Shown: piece by piece, positions 13,050 to 24,114 of the stretch
Layout of the letters: each line of letters opens with the position of its first letter
Numbering within the stretch: position 1 is the first letter of the stretch
Program-made: the position numbers and the translations under genes
The notes under the pieces: model-generated
Seen by the model: the letters and a program-made list of their open reading frames with translations, nothing else
What the model was told of the DNA's origin: nothing
Database searches by the model: none
From: Sporodiniella umbellata
Lineage: Eukaryota; Mucoromycota; Mucoromycetes; Mucorales; Rhizopodaceae
Direction: 5' to 3'
Length of the DNA: 64,000 nt
Assembly (NCBI GenBank): GCA_025677835.1
Contig: JAIXMR010000003.1
Span: 62,001 to 126,000 of the forward strand

Positions 13050-14386
13050 TTACGAAAAAAGAGGACCAAATACTTGAGGCTTAAACTCTAGCAGCGCTTT
13101 TTTATCTGCCTACAATAAGATAATAGTCTTTAGTTTCTTTTATAAAGGGCTCAAAACCTTTTCCTGCTTACTTTCTCCTTTCCATCGCATGCAGTCTCGA
13201 ACGTTTTATACACATGTTTTAGCGTCTCCATCATTTCAGTATCTAATAACGTGTAAAGATTTTTTTGAATATACATTACTCTAACCCTACCTTGTTTTTC
13301 AAGATAAAAGGACCAAGACTTTGCTAAACTTTGCATTATAATACCTCGGTATGCAAAAATTCTACACAAATAAGAGAAAATACATTATTTGGGCTAGGGT
13401 CGTTTTTTTTTTTTTTACCTTGGCCAGCATACTTGGATCACTACTCTGAGACTGTCTGCTGCCGTTTTACTCAACGATTTCATATCTGTATTGGTGGGCT
13501 GCATCGCCATAGAATCGCATAAAGGGGGTATAACAGCTTTTAAATATTGCACACTTGCAAGGCCTAACCCATTCATAATGATAGGGATTTGCGGTAAAAG
13601 CACAGATAAAAAGCGTATTTTTTGACCCGCGTGTAATAAACCTGTAGCGATACCATCTGTCATTAGCCTTTCATAAAGAGCAGATTGTTCCTGTCCTTTC
13701 TTTGCACCAGATATTATATCTAGTAAGCATGGGTATGTAGCAGTCAAAAGCTCTATATCTCTTTGTTGTGAAAGGTAAAATAAACAATGAAATAAAGACT
13801 GTTGTTGTTTGCAAGTCAGCACACTGCTTTTCTAATATTCACTTCTGTACCTCTAAAAACACATTATCTAAATGAGTCTTGATGACAAACGACGGGCTCA
13901 GTTTTTTGAAAAGCAAGTGTACCAGATTCACTCCAATTGTCTTATACTTAATGTCATAATCGTCTAGAACAATTAATACAGGAGGTATCAATAAATGGAT
14001 ATTATTTTCTAAATTTTTAGGCTGGCGTTCATATAAATATATATAGGTCAATTTTTTTTTTGGAATTCAAAATAAACCCTCATTACATGTGTTCCCTCTA
14101 TAATCCACTCAAGTATAGGCACAGTATGGCTGCTTTTCCACAACTGCTCCTCATGAAGCTCAGAATCTCCTTGATATCTTAAGTTTTTTTTGGTTAGTGT
14201 AGGATGCTGTTTTGCTTGTTTTTTAAAGATCGGCTGTATATGCCCAAACAAAATATCCTTGACGTGCACTTCAAGGGCATGATCTGATTTGTTAGCAATG
14301 TTGGTACAGCTACAAAACTCATCGAGATTCATTTTATCTTTAGAAAAGAAGAGCAAAACAATTCGTGTGACAAGGGAAACCAACAT
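13050..14386 (-). CDS. TTI2: TELO2-interacting protein 2 (TTT complex subunit)
   Basis: Model: complement(join(13050..13109, 13172..13361, 13419..13798, 13851..14021, 14087..14386)), 366 aa, five exons. TTI2 acts with TEL2 and TTI1 in the Hsp90-linked TTT complex that matures PI3K-like kinases (ATM, ATR, TOR). The family hallmark is in exon 2: LLIPPVLIVLDDYDIKYKTIG, then LVHLLF, corresponding to the conserved P-LL-DDY--RYK-G block. The C-terminal exons give YRGIIMQSLAKSW, matching the conserved RGeIl-gl-kCW region. I see no catalytic motif; the protein is an alpha-solenoid scaffold. It is slightly shorter than many homologues. The start used is the ATG at 14386; an in-frame ATG at 14332 (before NLDEFCSC) is an alternative that would remove a hydrophobic 18-residue leader. 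The gene is head-to-head with RPB2, with 377 bp between the start codons. Confidence 0.85.
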
Positions 14387-14763
14387 AAAACTTTTTTAAT
14401 ATCCGCTTTCAGCTTCTAAAATTGAAGTTTTTTTTTCCCTTTTTTTTTTCCCTCTCAAAAAAAGAAAGAATCTGCTGCATTCTTTTCACATTTTTCTTTT
14501 TTTTTTCCAAACACTTTTTTGCCTGGTGTGTGTGTGTGCACGTATTCGAAGTATTCGATTCTCAACACGTCTTATCAAACTCTCAGCCATTTCCATCTTA
14601 TAAACAGTAAATCGTTCAACCTGTTGTTTATTTGCGCCTTTTGTGTGCATACGTGTATACGTGATCGAACTAACAGGAGATCTATTTTAGACTAGCAGAG
14701 TAGATTCAACTAGAACAGACCTCATTCTTGACATCCACAAAAAAAAAAAAGTAGATAACATCA
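14387..14763. promoter_or_regulatory. Divergent promoter region between TTI2 and RPB2
   Basis: 377 bp separate two start codons on opposite strands. The TTI2 side carries runs of T on the plus strand; the RPB2 side has a short A-tract just before its ATG. I found no clear TATA box on either side. Confidence 0.6.
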
Positions 14764-17700
14764 ATGACAGAAATAATGGACGACAACTATATGATGGCAG
14801 AAAACGGTTCGAAAGAAATCCTCTTTAGCTTTTTTTACTTTGCTAAATGTCTTAATTGAATAGAATATTTTCTGCCGGATGACCAGGAGTATGAAGACGA
14901 AGCTATTACGTAAGTTTTCTCTTTCTTGTTTACAAATGAAAAGGTGTTAAACGATCTTATACAGCCAAGAAGATTGTTGGACAGTCATTTCGTCTTTTTT
15001 TGACGATAAAGGTCTGGTTCGCCAACAGTTAGATTCTTTCGATGAATTTGTTCAAAATACGATGCAAGAATTGGTTGATGAGAACTCTAATTTGGTGCTT
15101 CAGCATGTTGGAGGCGATGGCGATATTAGTGTATGTGTTGTATATATACGTATCTGTGCCGCAGTATTATATATTAATTCTACTAATAGAAACGATACAT
15201 CATTGATTTCGGCCAAATCTATCTGTCAAAACCTACAATGACAGAAGCCGACGGTAGTTCACAACCTATGTTTCCTCAAGAAGCACGTATTCGTAACTTG
15301 ACGTAAAGTATACACACACATAAAAGCACATACATGAATTGAAAAAGAAATGTTGTGTTGACTTGACGATTAGATATGCGGCTCCGTTGTATATCGATAT
15401 GAATAAGCGTACACAAATAGCAAGACCTCAGGATCCAGACGATCCCATCACAAACCCAAACGATCTTTTTGTGGACGAAGGACTTGAGGCACCCCCCAAA
15501 ACTAAAGTTTTCGTAGGAAAAGTAAGTAAACATATAGAAAAAGACGAAATATAAGGGTGCTTACAGTTTAAACTAGGTACCTGTGATGCTTAGATCTAGC
15601 TATTGTATTCTTCACGGTATGCCAGAAAAAGAAATGCATGATCTGAACGAGTGTTCATTTGATATGGGTGGTTACTTTGTCATCAATGGTTCAGAAAAAG
15701 TTTTGATCGCTCAAGAGCGTATGGCAACTAATACTGTCTACGTATTTTCAAAAGCCCCACCTTCCAACTTCTCTTTCACTGCAGAAATTCGCTCACAGCC
15801 TGAAAGAGGATCGAAAAACGCTTCACCTCTATTCATTAAGATGATGAGACCTTCATCTGAACGAGGTACCGCTGGGCAATTCATTCGTGCCGCTTTGCCT
15901 TATATCCGCTCTGAAATTCCTGTTGTTATTGCTTTCAGAGCTCTTGGACAGGTATCTGATCGAGATGTGTTGGAACATATTTGTTATGACCGCAATGACT
16001 ATGAAATGCTTGAGCTACTAAAGCCATCTATCGAAGAAGCCTTTGTTATTCAAGATCAAGATGTTGCCTTGGATTTTATTGGTAAGAGAGGTACAACAGT
16101 AGGCGCTACACGAGAGAGACGTATAAAGTATGCTTCCGAGATTCTACAAAAAGAACTGCTTCCTCACGTTGGTACCGCTTATAAAACTGAAACCCGAAAG
16201 TCGTATTTCTTTGGTTATATGATTCACCGTTTACTTTTGGCTGCTCTGGAACGTCGCGAACTAGATGACCGTGATCACTATGGCAAGAAGCGTATGGATC
16301 TTGCTGGGCCATTAATGGCTGGGCTCTTCAGACTTCTGTTTAAGAAGCTAACCAAGGACGTTGCAAAATACTTACAAAAGTGTATTGAGTCTAGTAGAGA
16401 GTTCAACCTCTCTCTGGCTGTTAAATCAAACACAATTACCAACGGTCTTAAATATTCTCTTGCCACCGGTAACTGGGGCGACCAAAAGAAAGCTATGCAA
16501 GCCCGTGCTGGTGTGTCTCAAGTGTTGAACAGATATACTTTCTCTTCCACACTTTCCCACTTACGTCGTTGTAACACACCTATTGGTCGCGATGGTAAAA
16601 TTGCTAAGCCTCGTCAACTACATAACACCCATTGGGGTCTTGTTTGTCCTGCTGAAACACCTGAAGGACAAGCTTGTGGTTTGGTCAAGAATTTAGCTCT
16701 TATGTCATACATTTCTGTTGGCTCCTCTGCTAATCCGTTGATTATGTTTTTGGAAGAATGGGCTATGGAGAATTTAGAAGAACTAAGCGCAACAACGATC
16801 GCAGAAACAACAAAGGTGTTTGTAAACGGCGTCTGGATTGGTATTCATCGTGATCCTGGAGAGCTGATTAACTCTTTGAAGCAGATGAGACGTTCGGTAG
16901 ATATTTCTCCTGAAGTCAGTATTGTACGCGATATTCGTGAAAAGGAATTGAGAATGTATACCGATGCTGGCCGTTGCTGTAGACCTCTCTTTTTGGTAGA
17001 GAATCAACAGTTGCGATTAACGCGTGAAGATGTGTCACGTATTCAAGATCCCGATGACCAATTTGGCTGGCAGGATCTGATTGCGGAAGGTATTGTAGAG
17101 TATGTAGATGCTGATGAAGAGGAAACGGCCATGATTTGCATGACACCCGAGGATCTTGTAGAATCTCGAATGGCAACTCAATTTGGTGCTCCTCTTCAGC
17201 AAACGCGTAGTTTGGCCAGTCGTGTCAAGTCGCAGACAGGTACCTATACCCATACTTGGACTCACTGCGAAATCCATCCTAGTATGATCCTCGGTATCTG
17301 TGCCAGTATTATTCCTTTCCCTGACCATAACCAATCGCCCCGTAATACATACCAATCTGCTATGGGTAAACAGGCTATGGGCGTTTATCTTACAAACTTC
17401 CAAATGCGTATGGATACATTGGCTAATATTCTATACTATCCTCAAAAACCATTGACCACTACGCGTTCTATGGAATATCTTCGTTTTAGAGAATTACCTG
17501 CCGGACAAAACGCTATTGTAGCTATTCTGTGTTACTCTGGTTATAACCAGGAAGATTCCGTCATTATGAACCAGAGTAGTATTGATCGCGGTCTCTTTAG
17601 GTCTTTGTTTTTCCGTACTTATATGGATGCCGAAAAGAAAGCTGGTATGATGTTTATGGAGGAGTTTGAAAAGCCTACAAGAGAAACAACTCTCCGGTTG

Positions 17701-18760
17701 AAGCACGGTACTTATGAAAAGTTGGAAGAGGATGGTTTGATTGCTCCCGGAACTCGTGTTTCTGGAGATGATATTATCATTGGTAAGACTGCACCTATTG
17801 CGCCAGAGTCCGAGGAACTTGGCCAAAGAACAGTTACCCATAATAAGCGTGATGCTTCCACACCATTGAGATCTACAGAGACTGGTATCGTCGACCAAGT
17901 CATGCTTACCACCAATCAGGATGGCCTCAGATTTGTTAAGGTCCGTGTACGTTCTACTCGTGTTCCACAGATGGGTGACAAGTTTGCCTCTCGTCACGGT
18001 CAAAAGGGTACTATTGGTATGACATATCGCCAAGAAGACTTCCCATTCTCTGCTGAAGGTATTACCCCTGACTTGATTATCAATCCTCACGCTATTCCTT
18101 CTCGTATGACCATCGGTCACTTGATTGAGTGTTTGCTTGGTAAGGTTTCCACTTTGACTGGTAATGAAGGTGATGCAACACCATTTACTGAAGTTACTGT
18201 TGAGGCTATTTCTGAGGCATTACGATCTCAAGGATACCAACAACGTGGTTTTGAAGTCATGTATAACGGTTTTACCGGACGCAAACTGAACGCCCAAGTC
18301 TTTTTGGGACCCACATATTACCAACGTTTGAAGCACATGGTGGATGATAAGATCCACAGTAGAGCAAGAGGGCCTGTACAAATTTTAACTAGACAACCTG
18401 TGGAAGGTCGTTCAAGAGATGGTGGTTTACGTTTTGGTGAAATGGAAAGAGATTGGTAATATATATATATATATGTATATATATATGAAGTCTAACATTG
18501 TGCATAGTATGATATCTCACGGTGTAGCTCAATTTTTGAAAGAGCGTCTGTTTGATGCATCTGACGCCTATCGTGTTCATGTTTGTGATATCTGTGGTTT
18601 GATGGCTATTGCAAATTTGAAAAAGAACAATTTTGAATGTCGCTCCTGTAAAAATAAGACTAGAATTTCGCAGATCCATATTCCTTATGCTTGTAAATTG
18701 TTGTTCCAAGAATTAATGGCAATGAATATTGCTCCTCGTATGTTTGTGGACGCGGATTAG
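14764..18760 (+). CDS. RPB2: DNA-directed RNA polymerase II second-largest subunit
   Basis: Model: join(14764..14806, 14864..14909, 14965..15130, 15190..15302, 15374..15521, 15577..18455, 18508..18760), 1215 aa, close to the 1224 of yeast Rpb2. It forms half of the active-site cleft of nuclear Pol II. Diagnostic stretches are [20 protein letters not shown] near the N terminus, [32 protein letters not shown], and the catalytic-site block [15 protein letters not shown] at about residues 973-987. The C-terminal zinc ribbon has Cys at about 1158, 1161, 1176 and 1179 (CDIC...CRSC). The last intron removes an (AT)n tract and joins GEMERD to CMISHG, restoring the conserved GEMERDCMI-HG. The first intron has a weak donor (GTTCGA), but its frame and the following EYFLPDD fit. 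Start: first ATG, then ATG at codon 5. Confidence 0.98.
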
Positions 18761-19096
18761 TGTGTTTGTCCTGGATAAAATGAAAAATAAAATAAAAGGC
18801 TCGGTTTTGTATATAAAAGCTAATATTTGTCCAAATACATAACCCTTGTCACGATTTTGAAAGACGGAGTGTCATCAAAGAGCTATAACGTATATATGTA
18901 TGTTCACGCGAGAGATCCCTACGTATCATAGCATTTTTGAAGATATAGGCTCTGTTATTTTTATTTGAACAAAAAATATTTTAAACTATAAAGCATACAA
19001 GAATGCAAAGCTAACACGCCCATATATTGCTGCTGCTTTTTTTTTTTTCCACAGCATCTACTTTCATTACACAAACAATTACAGTTGTTTTCGAGA
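18761..19096. other. Convergent 3' region between RPB2 and PIG-Y
   Basis: 336 bp between two 3' ends facing each other. Apart from the RPB2 poly(A) signals and a short poly-T tract near 19040 I see nothing in it. Confidence 0.6.
18786..18796 (+). terminator. Tandem AATAAA polyadenylation signals of RPB2
   Basis: Two overlapping AATAAA hexamers lie 26-36 bp after the RPB2 stop codon, an ordinary position for a fungal 3'-end signal. Confidence 0.5.
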
Positions 19097-19502
19097 CTAG
19101 TTATGACGAAAAAACTTCATTCCCATCCAATTCCATATGACCCAGTAAATCCAAGCAATGGCTGTGATGGGCAGCAGTAGGCAGTAGTATTCATCATTTC
19201 TTAGCCAATCTAGTAGCTTTAAAAACAAAGCGCTATTAGAAATAAATTCACTCTAGTTTTTTTTTTCAGAAAAATACTTTGTTATTTGAAGGGGGCAGAA
19301 GTTTGCTTACAACAATGGCATATATTAAAAAAAAGAAGGTTATAAATGTAGTAAGCAATAGCCCATAGCCATATAAATAAGTATTATCTGGAATCGGCTC
19401 AAAACTTGGAGTTCGCTTTGTTTGACTTGTATTATTGATGTATGATGATGTACGTGATGAGAAGGAAGATCTTGAGGGTCGTCTTCTGTATTGGGATTGC
19501 AT
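19097..19502 (-). CDS. PIGY: PIG-Y-like subunit of GPI-GlcNAc transferase
   Basis: Model: complement(join(19097..19216, 19278..19502)), 114 aa, one GT-AG intron. Human PIG-Y is a 71-residue, two-membrane-segment regulatory subunit of the GPI-N-acetylglucosaminyltransferase at the ER; yeast Eri1 has the equivalent role. The fungal protein has a Ser/Arg-rich N tail of about 40 residues, a first hydrophobic segment beginning YGYGLLLTTFITFFFL, then the second exon with YYCLLLPITAIAWIYW, NWMGMKFF and the terminal FRHN. The end of the animal protein (YSLLLPITIPV... and FRHN, from memory) matches this closely, which is the basis of the call. The start codon lies 21 nt after the TFIIE-beta stop on the same strand, an unusually tight spacing with no room for a conventional promoter. 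Confidence 0.8.
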
Positions 19503-19523
19503 CGGTAAAAGAATTGTGTATTT

Positions 19524-20667
19524 TTATTTTTTCGAGTTAGGAACGTAGTCTTTCGATAAGTCAATATGCGACAAGTGAGTGTTGGTGATTTTGATTCGCT
19601 TGTGTCTAGTTTTCGATCTCTTGGGTTTCGCCTTTAAAATATTTGAGAATGGAGTTTATAGAAAAGGAATCTTTTTTTTTTTTTTTTTTTACCTCTGATG
19701 TTATCTTCTTTTCGAACACTTCCATTGTTTTCAGTCCAGCTATTCAAAAAGGTGAGTTATCTGGTTCAGCCTGAATCGTGTCTTTTTTTTTTTTTTGGTA
19801 TACCTTCTTCTAAAGCCTTAGGTAAATCTGTTTCATCTGGAATGGATATATCTGACCACATTTTTTTAAAGTCTATTGATATTCATGAATACAGAAAGCC
19901 AGATAGGTTTTATAGTTTACCGGCATCAATTGGCGTGTTATATTGAGCTTCATTGTAAAAAAGCACACGAGGATTACCATCCTTATTTCTAACAACCAAT
20001 ATAACACCCTCGCCCGCAAGCTCTTCAACAGCACTGCTCAATTTTGAGTAGGAGTCTTTGAGATCTTTGTAATCCATACCGCCTTCTTTCTTTTTAGTAA
20101 CTAGAAGGGTTAGCAGATCCTCCTTTGATTTGATTTGGTAGGTCGGCTTGTACGAAAATACATTGTTTACAGAGTCAAATTCAATTTTTTCGTTGTTCAC
20201 AAGCTTTTCCCATAATGCCGGGTTTTTTCCAATGTCCACTTTGGTTCTAGAGGCAATACTAACTACAGATTGGGGATGATCGCTATCCTATTTGTAAAAG
20301 TACATATAAGACTGTGTGCATAGATTGACCTTGGGTGTTGTGCTTTACTTTCAAGAATTGTATAACCGTATACAACTGACTCATCGCATGTTGGCCAGTA
20401 CCTGTATTAGCAGGTTGCGAATAAACTAGACCTCATTTGTTATAGAAAGTAGATTTTGATGGAAAAGCAAGTGGTTTTTTTACCAGTTGATTTTTTCTTT
20501 CTTTTTGCACCATCGAATGAAGCTTTTGTGTTATTTGAAATAGATCCAAAAGCTCTTTTTATATCATTGGCGGGTGGAGGTGCAGACTGCCCAGCTCTTT
20601 TTACTGAAACCTCTGTACTGGCATTTTGCGATTTTTTAAAGTTCTTTAATTGGGCATTTAATGACAT
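19524..20667 (-). CDS. TFA2: Transcription initiation factor TFIIE beta subunit
   Basis: Model: complement(join(19524..19631, 19693..19739, 19804..19872, 19921..20287, 20349..20431, 20484..20667)), 285 aa, six exons, all introns GT-AG and 48-64 nt. TFIIE binds at the Pol II clamp and recruits TFIIH. The N terminus (MSLNAQLKNFKKSQ) and a basic linker precede the first winged helix (LYTVIQFLK ... VVSIASRTKVDIGKNPALWEKL). The second winged helix follows (FSYKPTYQIKSKEDLLTLL, GGMDYKDLKDSY). The C-terminal region gives FKKMWSDISIPDETDLPKAL, then the basic KRSKTRHKRIKITNTHL and IDLSKDYVP, the conserved helical and basic tail of the family. The start is the ATG before SLNAQ. Several introns begin with GTAAAAA tracts. 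PIG-Y starts 21 nt after the stop. Confidence 0.95.
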
Positions 20668-21611
20668 TTTAAAGCAAAAGCAAACGGGAAAAAATTTGAA
20701 CAAAGGTTTTTTGTGTATCTGAATCCAAAAAAGAGAATGTTTTTATTTTTTTTATTGAGCAAAATAGAGTTATCAACGTCAAGACTCAATTATTCAAAAA
20801 AAAAAAAACCTCTGCTGAAAGCCATTGAGGCGTATCCTAATGTGTGCTCAAAGTCTTGACAAATTTTTGTTCAGTGCAAATACCGTAATTTTCTTTGCGC
20901 TTTGTCTTTAAATATCGAACTTGATTACAATCACAAGATGGTTTTTTTTTTTTTTTTTCAAGAAAACCAGGTGGATTCGAACATACATTTTAAGGTCTTG
21001 TAAAGGCACACTTTTAAAACATGTTGATAATAATTGGTATAACAAATCACCAGTTACCGAACATCACGAATACAACTAATTTTACTCCAGCTTTCATTAT
21101 GAGAATACATATAAAATACAAGGGGTGGTGTTACTTTTGAGTATGCTTAGAATATTGTATCACTTAAACGATTTTTCGAAATCGAATGCCGCTTTTTCAA
21201 ACTTCAATTTAGCTTTGAAAGGTTGTACTCAGTCAATGTTTCTTAAACAAAAAACCAATGATTTGAAGTACACCCAAAGCTGGCGCTGTTTTGTGCGTAT
21301 GTAAACACTGTTTCTATAAAACCACTACAAATACTATATACATTGAGAGGCACTTTGAGTTCATGTATCGCTCTATTTAGCCAAGTCCAAGTACGCAATA
21401 TCTACACCACCTCAAAACCCTTAATTAGAGCTGTCAATAGTATTCCATATGCTAAAAAGAAGGTATATTATTCTTTTGGTTGGTTTTGCACATGCCTTCA
21501 ACCTTTTAATGTATCCTTTGTCGGTTGTTAAAACTGTGACTTATCAACTCTTGTAACTCACCATCTAGCCTGTTTTTTCTTATTACACCTCTTTTTAAAG
21601 AAACGTCTCAA
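20668..21611. other. Divergent intergenic region between TFIIE-beta and ETF-beta
   Basis: About 940 bp with poly-A/T tracts (near 20798 and 20943). It should contain both promoters. An open stretch at 21343-21470 reads like a mitochondrial presequence (VRNIYTTSKPLIRAV) but has no ATG in a useful position and does not splice in frame to ETF-beta, so it is not called. Confidence 0.5.
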
Positions 21612-22478
21612 ATGTCTAACCCCCTTCGTATTTTTGTTCCTGTGAAACGCGTTGTGGATTACGGTAAACTAAAATGAGCTTTGTGGAAGACATTCACTAA
21701 AAATTCATTAGCTGTAAAGGTCCGTGTCAATGCTGCAAAGACAGATGTTGACCGCAACGTGAAACATAGTATGAATCCTTTTGATGAAATTGCCGTCGAG
21801 GAAGCAGTTCGTATCAAAACAAAGTCTCCAAAAACTGAAGTCGTAGCCATTTCTTGTGGTACTGCTAAGTCCCAAGAAACTTTGAGAACAGCCCTGGCTA
21901 TGGGTGCTGACCGAGCTGTTCACGTCGAAGTTGAGGATGACAGTACACTTCAACCCTTAGCCGTTGCTAAACTTCTCAAAGCATATGCTGATCAAGAAGC
22001 CAACAAGCCTGATCTTTTTATTTTGGGCAAACAAGCCATTGATGATGATGCCAGTCAAACTGGGCAAATGCTGGCTGGTCTCCTCAAGTGGCCCCAAGTA
22101 AGAACGATGTGCATATTTCATATTAGCCTAATTTAATTATTTTAGGGTACCTTTGCTTCTAAAGTAGAAATTACTGATAGAGCACTTAAGGTTGTTCGTG
22201 AAATCGATGGTGGCCTTGAAACTGTTACAACCAACTTACCTGCTATTATCACTACTGATTTACGTTTGAACGAACCGCGTTACGCTTCTTTGCCTAATAT
22301 TATGAAGGCTAAGAAAAAGCCTTTGGTAAAAATTACTCCTGAAGAACTTGGCGTAGATATATCTCCTCGCCTTCAAACACTCAAGGTTGAGGAACCTGCT
22401 AAACGCTCCGGTGGTCGTAAGGTTGAAAGCGTGGATGACTTGGTTAACAAGCTACGCAACGAGGCCAAAGTATTGTAA
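21612..22478 (+). CDS. ETFB: Electron transfer flavoprotein beta subunit
   Basis: Model: join(21612..21663, 21712..22097, 22146..22478), 256 aa, the usual size for the family. With ETF-alpha it carries electrons from mitochondrial acyl-CoA and other dehydrogenases to ETF-ubiquinone oxidoreductase; the beta chain binds AMP. Diagnostic parts are the start [36 protein letters not shown], the nucleotide-binding [20 protein letters not shown], and a C-terminal recognition-loop region [20 protein letters not shown]. The first exon is only 17 codons plus one base. There is no clear cleavable presequence, which is normal for this subunit. The DPH7 gene begins 112 bp downstream on the same strand; an AATAAA signal lies at 22481-22486. 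Confidence 0.96.
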
Positions 22479-22480
22479 AA

Positions 22481-22486
22481 AATAAA
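22481..22486 (+). terminator. AATAAA polyadenylation signal of ETFB
   Basis: An AATAAA hexamer directly follows the ETFB stop codon, inside the 112-bp gap before DPH7. Further AATAAA-like repeats follow within 30 bp. Confidence 0.4.
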
Positions 22487-22590
22487 ACAAAAAAAGTAAA
22501 ATAAATAAATAAAGGCAAGCTAGGAAAAGTAGAGTCCAGTGTATTTTCACTATAAAATAATTGATCATACAAATTTTCTTTAATTATTAA

Positions 22591-23604
22591 ATGTCCCGCT
22601 CTGCTTCACTTGCCTCATTTGACACTGATTACAGTGCAGATTCTGCAGAGTTCTGTCCTTTTGAAGACCGATCGCAATATTTAGCGGTTGGAACTTACCA
22701 ATTGACAGACGAAACTCAAGACAAAATCCGAATTCGAAAAGGAAAGATTTACTTGTTTGATGTCCAACAGCAAGATCTAAGCACCCCAAAGCAAATAATT
22801 GAGACACCTGCAGTTCTTGACATGAAGTGGAGTCACTCTCTCATAAATAATCAACAAACACTGGGTGTTGCAGATTCTATTGGCGGATTTCACTTGTATA
22901 GCTTTGACACCAACGACTCCTTGGTACAAGTTGATTCTTGTCAAGCAACAGAAGATCCTACTGTTCTGTGCCTTTCGCTTGACTGGGCTAGCCGGTTAAA
23001 TTCTGCAGACAAGCGAGTAGTTACTTCTCACTCTAATGGCGACATTAATGTCCTGTCACCTACAGAATCAAAATATGTAATTCAAGAACACTGGCACGCT
23101 CATGATTTAGAAGCTTGGATTGCAGCTTTTGATTATTGGAATACAAATATTGTCTATTCTGGAGCGGACGATGGGTTATTCAAAGGTTGGGATCTACGTA
23201 CAAATACGCCCACGTTTACCTATAAGAAGCACATGATGGGAGTAACCACTATGCAGTCTTCACCTCACTTGGAGCATGTTTTGGTAACTGGAAGTTACGA
23301 TGAATCGGTCTATTTTTGGGATACTCGCTCTATGCGAGCACCTGTCAACAGTATACAAACGCCAGGAGGAGGAATTTGGAGATTGAAATGGCACCCCACT
23401 CAGGCTAGCAAATTACTTTCGGCATCCATGCATGCAGGTGCCTTTGTACTCGATGTTGACACAGGAAGCTTTGATGCCATTATATCTTCTAGCTTTTTAG
23501 ATCATGAATCTATGGCATATGGTGCCGATTGGTCCTTCAAAGACCCAGATTTAGTTGCTTCATGCTCTTTTTATGACCATGCTTTACATCTTTGGAAGGC
23601 ATAA
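22591..23604 (+). CDS. DPH7: Diphthine methyltransferase / diphthamide pathway WD40 protein
   Basis: Single-exon gene, 337 aa, the typical size of DPH7 (yeast Rrt2, human WDR85). It removes the methyl ester from methylated diphthine on EF2, enabling the last amidation step of diphthamide synthesis. The protein is a WD40 propeller; the family-specific block AHDLEAWIAAFDYWNTNIVY is followed by SGADDGLFKGWDLR, then LVTGSYDESVYFWDTR, a PGGGIWRLKWHP stretch and the final HDALHLWKA-like strand (read here as DHALHLWKA). The start is the first ATG, directly after an A/T-rich 112-bp gap from ETFB. Intron-free, unlike most neighbours. Confidence 0.92.
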   Translation: MSRSASLASFDTDYSADSAEFCPFEDRSQYLAVGTYQLTDETQDKIRIRKGKIYLFDVQQQDLSTPKQIIETPAVLDMKWSHSLINNQQTLGVADSIGGFHLYSFDTNDSLVQVDSCQATEDPTVLCLSLDWASRLNSADKRVVTSHSNGDINVLSPTESKYVIQEHWHAHDLEAWIAAFDYWNTNIVYSGADDGLFKGWDLRTNTPTFTYKKHMMGVTTMQSSPHLEHVLVTGSYDESVYFWDTRSMRAPVNSIQTPGGGIWRLKWHPTQASKLLSASMHAGAFVLDVDTGSFDAIISSSFLDHESMAYGADWSFKDPDLVASCSFYDHALHLWKA

Positions 23605-24114
23605 ATAAAACAGTGCGATTCTATACTTTGTTCAGCGTTTATTACTTGTTTCTTAAGGAAAAAAACATCCTTTGCTCAGTAAAAACTGTAGCATTTAACT
23701 TTTAGTAATATGTTAAATGAAGAAAGAGGAGAACTTCCTGACAATGGGAAATAGTTGATTTCTAAAAATGTATGCTACACAAAATTCAAACTTTTTTTCT
23801 TAAAAACCTCTGTGCACGCAACTAGTACTGGATATGCAAACGCTGACAATAGACGATACGAGAGCAGCTTATGACATATATTAGACCGTTACATTGTTAG
23901 TTTTGCATGAGCCTCCGGATTTTATTGTGGTTAGTTTTATAACCAAAGATATAGTGATAAAAAGCCTACGTTTCTTCTTAGATAAGACCATTCTTCGGTT
24001 ATTCATGGAAACAAGCTTTGTAGCAGACAAAATTAAACACGCGCGATACTGAAATTTCATATTTTTCAAAAAGTGACAGTGGTTTTCTTTTTTTTTTTTT
24101 TTGTACATTATATT
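23605..24114. other. 510-bp gap between DPH7 and the PABP-like gene
   Basis: A/T-rich, with a poly-T tract at about 24088-24102 just before the next ATG. I see no gene; it should hold the DPH7 3' end and the promoter of the next gene. Confidence 0.55.

Noticed and set aside
17494..18120. 208-codon minus-strand frame
   Set aside because: Antisense shadow of the most conserved part of RPB2.
20965..21040. tRNA B-box-like GTTCGAATCCA on the minus strand
   Set aside because: No A box, no pairing acceptor stem and no anticodon arm could be found.
21343..21531. Mitochondrial-presequence-like stretch upstream of ETFB
   Set aside because: It lacks a usable ATG, and its donor (AAG then GTATAT) does not join ETFB in frame; ETF-beta normally has no cleaved presequence.
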